Source: Fimivicinus intestinavium
GTDB taxonomy: Bacteria; Bacillota; Clostridia; Oscillospirales; Acutalibacteraceae
Length of the DNA: 64,000 bases
Assembly (NCBI GenBank): GCA_018715765.1
Contig: DVKY01000122.1
Coordinates: 1-64,000, forward strand
Direction of reading: 5' to 3'
Of this stretch, positions 1 through 6,134 are shown piece by piece; the stretch's first letter is position 1, and each line of letters starts with the position of its first letter. A program made the translations under genes and the position numbers. The notes under the pieces are model-generated. The model saw only the letters and a program-made list of their open reading frames with translations. It was not told the DNA's origin and made no database searches.

Positions 1-233
1 TCGCCCACTACGAAAAACGGACCGGCAATCACATCACCGTTTAAGCGGCGGTTGCCGTCCATACCGTTGAGTTTTGATTCCTCATTGCAGACGAGCAGCG
101 TGCCGTCACCGTTGCCAATGACCTCAATCAAGCCGCCGACTGTTTCCTGTAAATCATCAAGCTGGTCGGTAATAAACAGCTCATGAGGAGACTCGTGCGG
201 CTCTACCATCAGAACACGAAGCGTTTTAGGCAT
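1..233 (-). CDS. DUF3846 domain protein (partial, 3' end off window)
   Basis: This reading frame starts at the ATG at 233 and runs out of the window without a stop after 77 codons. It begins MPKTLRVLMVEPHE and contains a VIGNGDGTLLVCNEE stretch followed by GMDGNRRL and AGPFFVVG, the pattern of the DUF3846 family carried by conjugative elements and phages of Firmicutes. The function of the family is unknown. It overlaps the end of the AbrB-like gene by eight bases, so the two are probably translated together. It is the last gene of the mobile-element gene string seen here. Confidence 0.75.
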   Translation of the reverse strand, partial: MPKTLRVLMVEPHESPHELFITDQLDDLQETVGGLIEVIGNGDGTLLVCNEESKLNGMDGNRRLNGDVIAGPFFVVG

Positions 234-534
234 TTTTCTCACCGCCCTGCTGTTCCGCCCATTTTACGGATAAATGAATGAGGGCGGCGCGCTGTTCATC
301 GGCGGAGAGACCGTCCAAAAACTGCAGCAGCGTGATGCCGTCCGCCTGTTTATTGACAACAGGCCGTGTTCCTTTGCAGTTATCGCAGATTTTCTCTCGT
401 CTGACCATAATGGTTCGATCATCCTGCTCGGTAAAGGACAGTACATCGTTATACTGAAAGCCGGCACGCCTGCGAATTTCATAGGGAATCGTAATTCTTC
501 CTCGCTTGCCGAGAATACGGTACAGTTTACTCAT
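226..534 (-). CDS. AbrB/SpoVT-like small DNA-binding protein
   Basis: The protein (about 102 residues) starts MSKLYRILGKRGRITIPYEIRRRAG, a textbook swapped-hairpin AbrB N-terminus of the kind used by antitoxins and transition-state regulators. A CDNC motif follows near residue 53, and the C-terminal half is helical. Three ATG codons lie close together (534, 540 and 543); 534 was chosen because a GGAGAGG sequence sits about nine bases upstream. It overlaps the Cys-rich gene upstream and the DUF3846 gene downstream. By family it should bind DNA, perhaps as a regulator of the mobile element; no toxin gene is recognisable beside it. Confidence 0.7.
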   Translation of the reverse strand: MSKLYRILGKRGRITIPYEIRRRAGFQYNDVLSFTEQDDRTIMVRREKICDNCKGTRPVVNKQADGITLLQFLDGLSADEQRAALIHLSVKWAEQQGGEKNA

Positions 535-778
535 CGCCATCATCCTCTCCGAAGCATTCGTTCATTTGCTCTTTCAGGCATTCGCCGCAGCAGGGGCAGC
601 AGTAAGGACAGCCTTCGCAGTCATCGTTATATGCTTCACAGAAGTCATCCTTCGGCGCTTTCTGAATGACGATGCGGCTGCCGTCTGCAAATGCTTCCAC
701 CGTTACGCCGGGAGTAATTCCCACAGCATCCAGTGCCTCTGCAGGTACGGGGATCATTTCAAATTCATATCGTTCCAT
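527..778 (-). CDS. Small AbrB-like protein with Cys-rich tail
   Basis: The 83-residue product has an N-terminal half resembling an AbrB fold (IPVPAEALDAVGI, then VEAFADGSRIVIQKA). A short acidic tail carries seven cysteines clustered around CEGCPYCCPCCGEC, which could bind a metal. Such AbrB-plus-cysteine proteins occur in conjugative elements beside methylase genes, but no function is established. The start follows AAAGGATAATTTATA. It overlaps the end of the methylase by 14 bases and the AbrB gene by 8, so the three form one translationally coupled run. Confidence 0.6.
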   Translation of the reverse strand: MERYEFEMIPVPAEALDAVGITPGVTVEAFADGSRIVIQKAPKDDFCEAYNDDCEGCPYCCPCCGECLKEQMNECFGEDDGDE

Positions 779-1619
779 TATAAATTATCCTTTCATTTAA
801 GATTTCCTGCGTGTCAAGTTCGTTAAACAGCGTAAGCTGAATACAGGATCGGGCAAGCTCGGTGGTGTCGTAATTGGATATCAAGAGTTCGGGGTACTGC
901 TTTCCGTTATCGTATCTCTGTGCGATATTGGAAAGCCTTGTCGTTCCCTCAATCACGATGCCGGGGTGGGTATAAAGCTCGCGGATAAATTCGCAGTCGT
1001 TATAGGAAAGCAGGAATTTTCCTTTCATAGAGAACAGTGCTTCGGCAAGTCCCTGATGGTCAAAACCATCGGCAGACACCGCTTCATAGTACTGGTCTGC
1101 CTGATAATACGGCGGATCGCAATAGAAGAAGCTCTCTGGTCGGTCATATTGTGAAATGAGCTTTACACAGTCCTTGTTCTCAACAATGACCTTTTGCAGC
1201 CTGACCGCCGCTGCTTCTATCAGGGGAAAATTGTTCCACATGGCGTGCGGCTGGCTGCCAAAGGTAGAGGTTCCGGCTGCGTAGCTGTATCGGATCAGCG
1301 CATAGTAATAAGCGGCTCTGCGCACATCGGGCAAAACTGCCTGCGAATGAAGCATTTGCTTCATATATTCAAAATCAAGGCGGGAGTTGAGCAGATACCG
1401 TAGTTCGCCGCAGAGTTTTTCCGGCTGCTCCCGTACACACCGGTACAGATTGACAAGGTTTCCGTTGAAATCATTGAACACTTCAAAATCGTTTCCGGGC
1501 GGTTTGTGAAACAGCACCCAGCCCGCGCCTCCGAACACTTCGATATATCTCTTGTAGTCCAGCGGAAAACGGGCGAGAATTTCGTCCCGAAGGGCTTTCT
1601 TACCGCCCACCCAAGCCAT
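765..1619 (-). CDS. D12 class N6-adenine DNA methyltransferase
   Basis: This 284-residue protein is a Dam/D12-type adenine methylase. The N-terminal WVGGKKALRDEI segment and VFGGAGWVLF (residues near 28-37) match the AdoMet-binding motif, and FFYCDPPYY (near residue 165) is the catalytic DPPY motif. It would transfer a methyl group from S-adenosylmethionine to adenine in double-stranded DNA. No restriction endonuclease is adjacent, so it is probably an orphan methylase protecting or regulating the mobile element. The ATG at 1619 is the first possible start after an in-frame stop, although the AAAGGAGGTGA ribosome binding site lies about 19 bases upstream, unusually far. Confidence 0.88.
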   Translation of the reverse strand: MAWVGGKKALRDEILARFPLDYKRYIEVFGGAGWVLFHKPPGNDFEVFNDFNGNLVNLYRCVREQPEKLCGELRYLLNSRLDFEYMKQMLHSQAVLPDVRRAAYYYALIRYSYAAGTSTFGSQPHAMWNNFPLIEAAAVRLQKVIVENKDCVKLISQYDRPESFFYCDPPYYQADQYYEAVSADGFDHQGLAEALFSMKGKFLLSYNDCEFIRELYTHPGIVIEGTTRLSNIAQRYDNGKQYPELLISNYDTTELARSCIQLTLFNELDTQEILNERIIYNGTI

Positions 1620-1684
1620 AAAGCTGTTAATTGTTGATCACCTCCTTTGCGGAGGCGTCTGCGTGTATGAATTTCCGCAGAAAA

Positions 1685-1742
1685 CAAACGAGGCCGTTTT
1701 CCATGTACGGAATTCCATACACGCAAAACGACCTCGTTTTTT
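1685..1742 (-). terminator. Hairpin after the DUF3789 gene
   Basis: A 15-base stem (AAACGAGGYCGTTTT, one wobble) encloses a 24-base loop. On the minus strand it directly follows the DUF3789 stop codon and is followed by GTTTGTTTTC; on the plus strand it ends in TTTTTTAA. It probably stops transcription in one or both directions between DUF3789 and the methylase. Confidence 0.6.
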
Positions 1743-1878
1743 AATCTCGATTATTCAGTTTTTTATTGAGCCTGTAGATTTTTTGCTCGTATTCGGTGAT
1801 ACGGTTCACCTGCACACAGCACAAAATCACTGCGGCAATACAACCGCCGAGCAAAAGACCGATCAAAAAGTTCAGCAT
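1741..1878 (-). CDS. DUF3789 single-span membrane protein
   Basis: This 45-residue ORF begins MLNFLIGLLLGGCIAAVILCC, one hydrophobic helix with a glycine pair and three cysteines, followed by a short charged helix ending KKLNNRD. This is the pattern of DUF3789 proteins, found almost only in conjugative elements of gut Clostridia. The function is unknown; it should sit in the membrane with the charged tail in the cytoplasm. A GAGGTG ribosome binding site lies nine bases before the ATG, inside the end of a broken methylase gene, so the gene has outlived its upstream neighbour. Confidence 0.75.
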   Translation of the reverse strand: MLNFLIGLLLGGCIAAVILCCVQVNRITEYEQKIYRLNKKLNNRD

Positions 1879-1885
1879 AGTTTCA

Positions 1886-2017
1886 TCACCTCGTTTTCCT
1901 GTTCATAGTATATTTATTGATTTCACAATGTCCGATTCATTCAAAACCGCCAACGCGCATAAGCCCTGAACGAAAACCTCCGATACCTGCAAACATATCA
2001 AAAAATTGAATTGCCAT
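1886..2017 (-). pseudogene. Fragment of a C5-cytosine DNA methyltransferase
   Basis: From the ATG at 2017 the sequence reads MAIQFFDMFAGIGGFRSGL and on to GGFE, the N-terminus and AdoMet-binding motif I of Dcm-type enzymes. A TGA at 1937-1939 stands where the family has a cysteine. The same frame continues with IGHCEINKYT, the next conserved block (GHCEIDKY), before a second stop at 1886-1888. All catalytic motifs beyond this point are missing. It is therefore an internally deleted remnant with a nonsense codon. In related elements an intact cytosine methylase is often found near the adenine methylase. Confidence 0.75.
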
Positions 2018-2054
2018 AGGGCATCGTGCCCTTTGTTTTCACATCATCCTTTCC

Positions 2055-2348
2055 TTACTGCATTTTCATGCTGAAGTCCTCCGACTCTGCCATTGTCTGT
2101 TCTTCTGCCAATTCCTCAGAGGTTAATTTTCGGAAACTGTCCTCGCCGGGGACGATGCCAAGCTGTCTGCCGTTATCAAAATTACAGTGCAGCGTTCCCA
2201 TATCATCGACAACTGCGACCGTGCCTCTTGTGTTTGGCTCAACGGGGCGGGGATCATCGCCCATCTGTAAAAGCATGATGCGTGTGCCGGGCGGATAGTT
2301 ATCCTTCATACGCTGTGCAAAGCGCCGTTCTGCTTCAAATTTGTTCAT
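2055..2348 (-). CDS. DUF4314 domain protein
   Basis: The 97-residue product has the DUF4314 signature: YPPGTRIMLLQMGDDPRPVEPNTRG, then TVAVVDDMGTLHCNFDNGRQLGIVPGEDSFRKL. The family is small, SH3-like by its spacing of beta strands, and is carried by conjugative elements of Clostridia; its role is not known. The ATG at 2348 was chosen over the ATG at 2369 because it follows the stop of the preceding gene by one base and has a GGAG eight bases upstream. It ends in an acidic tail. Confidence 0.75.
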   Translation of the reverse strand: MNKFEAERRFAQRMKDNYPPGTRIMLLQMGDDPRPVEPNTRGTVAVVDDMGTLHCNFDNGRQLGIVPGEDSFRKLTSEELAEEQTMAESEDFSMKMQ

Positions 2349-2349
2349 C

Positions 2350-2691
2350 TCATTCCATCTCCATTCCAAATAATTCTTCCGGCGACCAAGTAAAGCTAAA
2401 ATTTACTTCCTCTATATTGTCACAGTAATCTGTAAGGAAACTGCTGCCGGATTTAAGCCGTGAGGAAAACTGCTGAATATCCGAATAGGATGCTTCGCTT
2501 GTTTCTCCCTCGCCATAGAGGTAAGCATCGGCATGAACCAACACTTCTGTTTCTTCATCTATATATTTTAGAAAGTCATCGAATTCATCCCAATCCTCCA
2601 AATCATCGTATTCTCTCGGAATTCCTCCAACGAGAAAACTTACTGCGTCATTTCCTGCCGTTACAGTTACCTGAGAAAAGAGTAAGGCCAT
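2350..2691 (-). CDS. Acidic hypothetical protein of the mobile element
   Basis: A 113-residue, strongly acidic protein (runs such as EYDDLEDWDEFDDFLKYIDEE) with no recognised motif, transmembrane segment or cysteine. It starts at an ATG preceded by GGAGG with normal spacing, and its stop lies one base before the DUF4314 start, so the two are probably cotranslated. The acidity could suggest a DNA mimic or anti-restriction protein of the kind mobile elements carry, but that is only a guess from charge. Confidence 0.6.
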   Translation of the reverse strand: MALLFSQVTVTAGNDAVSFLVGGIPREYDDLEDWDEFDDFLKYIDEETEVLVHADAYLYGEGETSEASYSDIQQFSSRLKSGSSFLTDYCDNIEEVNFSFTWSPEELFGMEME

Positions 2692-2734
2692 ATCTCACAT
2701 TCCTCCAATCTGCTGTTATTCGAAGCTATGATTT

Positions 2735-3427
2735 TCAGACATAACGCACCTCCGTATTATTTAAGACTGCAGTACCAAAGTGGGCGATAGCTGCCGCCTG
2801 CACAATCAGACGGAAGGCGTTGTCAGAGACGATGCCGTTGTCTGCCAACTCGCACAGCAATATTTGTTTTTCGCCGGTCTGCAGTTCCTTAACTGCTTTC
2901 CATAGGGCATAGCTGTCTGTGGAAACATTTCCGAGACGGACGCTTTTTAAATCCACTTTTCCGTTTGGAGTGAATAGGTGTTTTGTTTTTATCCACAGTG
3001 TATGGTCGGCAGTCAGCAGATACAAAACAGCGAGAGTCTTTTTGCCGGGCTTTCGCATAGATAATCGCTCGGCTTCAAAAATCTGCTTGTGCCTGTTGCT
3101 TTGGAATATCATTTCTGCATCATCCTTTCGGTGGTATATTTGTGACAGGCGTTTTTGAAATGCTGTATTTTGGGCATCTTTGAAAACAGCTTTTACTGCA
3201 TCGCCAATAGGAGTAGCGCCGCATCCAAGCCGGATATCCAACACAGGACAGAGCGTCAAGGTACATCCATTCTTTTTTCTGTAGTAGAGACAAAGTCTGC
3301 AATCGCAGTCTTTCTTGGTGTATTGATACAATCTTTGAAACCGACCTCCGCCTTTCTGTGTGCCGTAGGGTAGTTTTTTCATGATCGCCTCCATACTGTT
3401 GAGGGCGGGGGTATTGGTAAAGTACAT
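2735..3427 (-). CDS. Cys-rich hypothetical protein, first gene of element
   Basis: The ATG at 3427 has an AAAAGGAG site eight bases upstream and gives a 230-residue protein starting MYFTNTPALNSMEAIMKKLP. Residues about 38-64 hold a cluster of five cysteines (CDCRLCLYYRKKNGC, then CPVLDIRLGC), a likely zinc-binding knuckle. The remainder is basic and alpha-helical. I do not recognise the family; similar genes occur near DUF4314 genes in conjugative elements. It is the gene nearest the tRNA and lies behind two tandem intrinsic terminators. Longer starts up to 3511 would run through both terminators and are unlikely. Confidence 0.6.
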   Translation of the reverse strand: MYFTNTPALNSMEAIMKKLPYGTQKGGGRFQRLYQYTKKDCDCRLCLYYRKKNGCTLTLCPVLDIRLGCGATPIGDAVKAVFKDAQNTAFQKRLSQIYHRKDDAEMIFQSNRHKQIFEAERLSMRKPGKKTLAVLYLLTADHTLWIKTKHLFTPNGKVDLKSVRLGNVSTDSYALWKAVKELQTGEKQILLCELADNGIVSDNAFRLIVQAAAIAHFGTAVLNNTEVRYV

Positions 3428-3452
3428 TTTGTCAGCTCCTTTTCGTGAAATG

Positions 3453-3486
3453 AAAAAAGCCCGAAGTCTTTTGCAAAACTTCGGGC
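3453..3486 (-). terminator. Intrinsic terminator in leader of the Cys-rich gene
   Basis: The minus strand reads GCCCGAAGT, a short loop, ACTTCGGGC and then TTTTTT. It lies only about 25 bases upstream of the start codon at 3427. Confidence 0.8.
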
Positions 3487-3495
3487 AGTGAAACG

Positions 3496-3536
3496 CAAAA
3501 ACGGCAGACAAGTTTTTAGCGACTTGTCTGCCGTTT
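3496..3536 (-). terminator. Second intrinsic terminator in the same leader
   Basis: A 14-base perfect stem (AAACGGCAGACAAG) with a 10-base loop is followed on the minus strand by TTTTTG. Together with the hairpin at 3453 it forms a tandem terminator pair between the tRNA gene and the mobile element. Confidence 0.8.
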
Positions 3537-3640
3537 GAAGCAGTTATTCTGTTGTACGGGAGTTCAATTCTATCCGCAAAGCAAAAACATCCGTTTTATA
3601 TCTACGAATATGCGCCTTGAAATCCCGGCGTTTGGGTAGC

Positions 3641-3666
3641 AAAAAACCCCGATAAAATCGGGGTTT
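3641..3666 (-). terminator. Terminator of the tRNA-Arg gene
   Basis: The minus strand reads AAACCCCGATTTTATCGGGG followed by a run of seven T, a short perfect hairpin about 35 bases beyond the tRNA 3' end. A second hairpin (GGAACAT...ATGTTCC, 3671-3692) lies between. Confidence 0.88.
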
Positions 3667-3698
3667 ATGCGGAACATATCTTTTTTATGTTCCTATTA

Positions 3699-3775
3699 TG
3701 GCCCGCCCGGAGGGATTCGAACCCCCGGCCTTCAGAATCGGAATCTGCTGCGATATCCAGCTTCGCCACGGGCGG
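3699..3775 (-). tRNA. tRNA-Arg (anticodon CCG)
   Basis: The 77-base sequence folds as a standard cloverleaf. The acceptor CCGCCCG pairs with CGGGCGG, the anticodon loop is TTCCGAT giving CCG (Arg, codon CGG), the T-loop is TTCGAAT, and CCA is encoded at 3699-3701. The 3' end faces the mobile-element genes, the usual geometry for integration by a tyrosine recombinase; the integrase and the second attachment copy would lie outside this window. Confidence 0.95.
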
Positions 3776-3800
3776 ATAGATGAACTTTTCAGTGAGTGCT

Positions 3801-3829
3801 ATTTTACCACGCCTTGCTGAAAAAAGCAA
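3801..3829 (-). promoter_or_regulatory. Promoter of tRNA-Arg
   Basis: On the minus strand TTGCTT and TAAAAT are separated by exactly 17 bases, placing the transcription start about 20 bases before the tRNA. Confidence 0.7.
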
Positions 3830-3908
3830 CCGCCCACCGCTAATTTTCAGGAGGAAATGTGAGAAGGCTCCCATTTTTCAGGACTGCAAATAAATTTTCT
3901 TTTTGTGC

Positions 3909-3937
3909 TTGACTTCTGTGGAAACAGCCGCTATACT
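3909..3937 (+). promoter_or_regulatory. Promoter of the ABC exporter leader
   Basis: TTGACT and TATACT are separated by 17 bases. The predicted start, near 3944, leaves a leader of about 325 bases before the exporter gene at 4270. Confidence 0.8.
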
Positions 3938-3986
3938 GAAAAACGCAGAGTTTCCAAATGGGATTTATGAAAGGAGGCGGGTAAAA

Positions 3987-4124
3987 ATGACAGGGCGTAT
4001 CAATCGCATTGCACGGTCCGGCGCACACAAGGGGAGCCGGGCGGCCGTGGCGAATGGGGGGAGTGCGGCCTTTTTCAGCAAATCAGTGGCTTTTTTGCCC
4101 GCTCATTTCAAGGCGGAGCGATAG
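3987..4124 (+). CDS. Leader ORF upstream of the ABC exporter (BmrB-like position)
   Basis: A 45-codon ORF starts at an ATG behind an exceptionally strong AAAGGAGGCGGGTAAAA ribosome binding site. The peptide begins MTGRINRIARSG, is basic, has no membrane segment, and ends HFKAER. It lies between a strong promoter and a terminator hairpin, in front of an exporter pair like B. subtilis BmrC/BmrD. That operon is known to be controlled by translation of a short upstream ORF, bmrB, through ribosome-mediated transcription attenuation. I infer the same role here: the ORF probably matters for being translated, not for its product. The peptide shows no clear similarity to BmrB. Confidence 0.6.
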   Translation: MTGRINRIARSGAHKGSRAAVANGGSAAFFSKSVAFLPAHFKAER

Positions 4125-4172
4125 CGCATTCCCATGGGAACAGCGCCGAAAGGCTCCGGGAGCAGCGGCTGC

Positions 4173-4205
4173 AAGCGCCTCTGAATTTGCTTCAGAGGCG
4201 CTTTT
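4173..4205 (+). terminator. Attenuator hairpin upstream of the ABC exporter
   Basis: A perfect 13-base stem (AAGCGCCTCTGAA with TTCAGAGGCGCTT) with a 5-base loop is followed by TTCC. It lies between the leader ORF and the exporter start. TTCAAGGCG at 4107-4115, inside the last codons of the leader ORF, can pair with the left arm (4176-4185, one bulged C) and could act as an antiterminator. Confidence 0.65.
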
Positions 4206-4269
4206 CCTTTGCCTTTGGGATGCGAGGGGGACTCTGAGAACCGGCTTGAAACAAGAGGGGGTTGATGAC

Positions 4270-6108
4270 TTGGCAAATGAAAAACGAAAGCTGCGGCGCA
4301 GGCGCACCGGGATGATCCTTCGCTTTTTGCGCGGGAATGTGCATCTGTTCGTAGGCGCGTTGATTTTTTCTATGCTGAACACGCTGTTCAGCGCCGCAAC
4401 GCCGCAGATCATACGGGTAACGGTAGATTCTATCATCGGGGGAGACCTATCCGCTATGCCGGACATGATACAGTCATTGCTTCCGGAGCGCTTTTTTGCG
4501 CGTCAGGGTATGACGGCGCTGTTGATCGCCGCAGGGGCCGTGCTGGTGGTATCGGCCCTCTCCGGCCTGAGCACGTATGCTTCCCGTATGAGCCTGGCCA
4601 GGGGGACCGAAAATTTTTTAAAGGCGTTGCGGGACCGGCTATATGAGCATATTCAGAAGCTGCCCTTTGCCTGGCACGTGCAGCACCAGACCGGCGAGAT
4701 CATCCAGCGGTGCACCTCGGATGTGGAGGTGATCCGCAATTTTGTGTGTAATCAGCTTTTGGAAGTGATTCGGACAGTGTTCCTGATTACCCTTTACATG
4801 AGCATTATGTTCACAATGAATGTAAAAATTTCCCTGATTGCACTCTGTTTTATTCCTGTGGTAGCTGCTTATTCCGGGATTTTTTACGCGAAGATTGCCA
4901 AGCGCTTTCGGAAGGCGGATGAAGCGGAGGGCGTGCTCTCCTCCACCGTGCAGGAGAACCTCACCGGCGTGCGCGTTGTGCGCGCCTTTGGGCGGGAGTC
5001 GTTTGAGATCGATCGTTTTGATCAAAAAAACAATCACTTTGCCGACCTGTGGATTCGCCTGGGGCGGTTAATGAGCGCCTATTGGGGCATCGGCGATCTG
5101 ATGACGGGGATGCAGATCCTCTGTGTTTTGTGCGCGGGCGTTGTCACGGCGGTGCAGGGGGAGATCACGCTCGGGGAGTTTCTGGTATTCGTCTCCTACA
5201 ATTCCTCGCTGGTGTGGCCCGTGCGCGGGCTGGGACGCATCCTTTCCGATATGAGCAAGGCGGGGGTTTCCATTGACCGCGTCGGCTATATCCTGGAGGC
5301 AGAGGAGGAGCAGGATGCGCCGCAGGCCTGCTGCCCGCCGATGGATCGGGAGATCCGCTTTGAGCATGTGACCTTTGGTTATGAGGGGCAAAAGCCGGTG
5401 CTGGATGACGTTTCCTTTACCATCCCGGCGGGCAAAACGTTTGCCATCCTCGGCAGCACCGGCAGCGGGAAATCAACGCTGATGCATCTACTGGACCGGC
5501 TTTATGACCTGCCGGAGGGCGGCGGCCGCATTACGATTGGCGGCGTGGACCTGCGGCGCATTGCCCGCGGCTACCTGCGCCGCAACATTGGCATTGTGCT
5601 GCAAGAGCCGTTTCTGTTTTCCCGCACCATTGCGGAAAACATCGGCGCTACCCGGCCGGAGGCCTCTATGGCGGAAATCCGGGAGGCGGCAGGCATTGCC
5701 TGTGTGGACGAAGCGGTAGAGGGATTTGCCCAGGGCTATGATACGATCGTGGGCGAGCGGGGCGTTACGCTCTCCGGCGGGCAGAAGCAGCGCGTGGCGA
5801 TTGCCCGCATGCTGATGCAGCAGGCGCCGGTTATGGTTTTTGACGATTCCCTTTCCGCGGTGGATGCAGAAACGGACGCTGCCATTCGCCGGGAGCTGCA
5901 GCGCAAGCTGGGGAATGCTACGGTGATCCTGATTTCCCACCGGATTACTACGCTGATGCAGGCGGATGAAATTCTGGTGCTGGACGGCGGCAGGGTGATG
6001 CAGCAGGGCACGCATGAGCAACTGATTGCCCAGGAGGGGATCTACCGCTCTATTTACGAAATCCAAATGAACAGCGACGACCGGGCGCTGTTGGGCAAGA
6101 CAGAATAA
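4270..6108 (+). CDS. Heterodimeric ABC multidrug exporter, degenerate-site subunit (BmrC-like)
   Basis: The 612-residue protein has a six-helix exporter domain (residues about 15-310) followed by an ATPase domain. The Walker A is GSTGSGKSTL, the signature LSGGQKQR and the Walker B MVFDDSLSAVD. The catalytic glutamate after Walker B is replaced by aspartate, the mark of the degenerate half of heterodimeric exporters such as BmrC or TM287. The TTG at 4270 was chosen because it follows GAGGGGG with eight bases of spacing; the frame stays open to 4009 but runs through the attenuator. It is the first gene of a two-gene operon with the next subunit, 26 bases downstream. The likely role is drug or lipid efflux across the cytoplasmic membrane. 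Confidence 0.88.
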   Translation: MANEKRKLRRRRTGMILRFLRGNVHLFVGALIFSMLNTLFSAATPQIIRVTVDSIIGGDLSAMPDMIQSLLPERFFARQGMTALLIAAGAVLVVSALSGLSTYASRMSLARGTENFLKALRDRLYEHIQKLPFAWHVQHQTGEIIQRCTSDVEVIRNFVCNQLLEVIRTVFLITLYMSIMFTMNVKISLIALCFIPVVAAYSGIFYAKIAKRFRKADEAEGVLSSTVQENLTGVRVVRAFGRESFEIDRFDQKNNHFADLWIRLGRLMSAYWGIGDLMTGMQILCVLCAGVVTAVQGEITLGEFLVFVSYNSSLVWPVRGLGRILSDMSKAGVSIDRVGYILEAEEEQDAPQACCPPMDREIRFEHVTFGYEGQKPVLDDVSFTIPAGKTFAILGSTGSGKSTLMHLLDRLYDLPEGGGRITIGGVDLRRIARGYLRRNIGIVLQEPFLFSRTIAENIGATRPEASMAEIREAAGIACVDEAVEGFAQGYDTIVGERGVTLSGGQKQRVAIARMLMQQAPVMVFDDSLSAVDAETDAAIRRELQRKLGNATVILISHRITTLMQADEILVLDGGRVMQQGTHEQLIAQEGIYRSIYEIQMNSDDRALLGKTE

Positions 6109-6134
6109 AAACCGCTCCAAAAGGAGGGAGTTCT

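Noticed and set aside
1663..1908. Plus-strand frame opposite DUF3789
   Set aside because: It is antisense to a well-supported small gene with its own ribosome binding site and covers the hairpin at 1685-1742.
1937..1939. Selenocysteine at the TGA of the methylase fragment
   Set aside because: The gene is truncated soon after and no SECIS-like hairpin follows; a nonsense mutation is the simpler explanation.
5488..6120. Long minus-strand frames inside the ABC exporter, lacZ, spoIIE and other genes
   Set aside because: They are antisense to conserved catalytic motifs and arise from the codon pattern of GC-rich genes.
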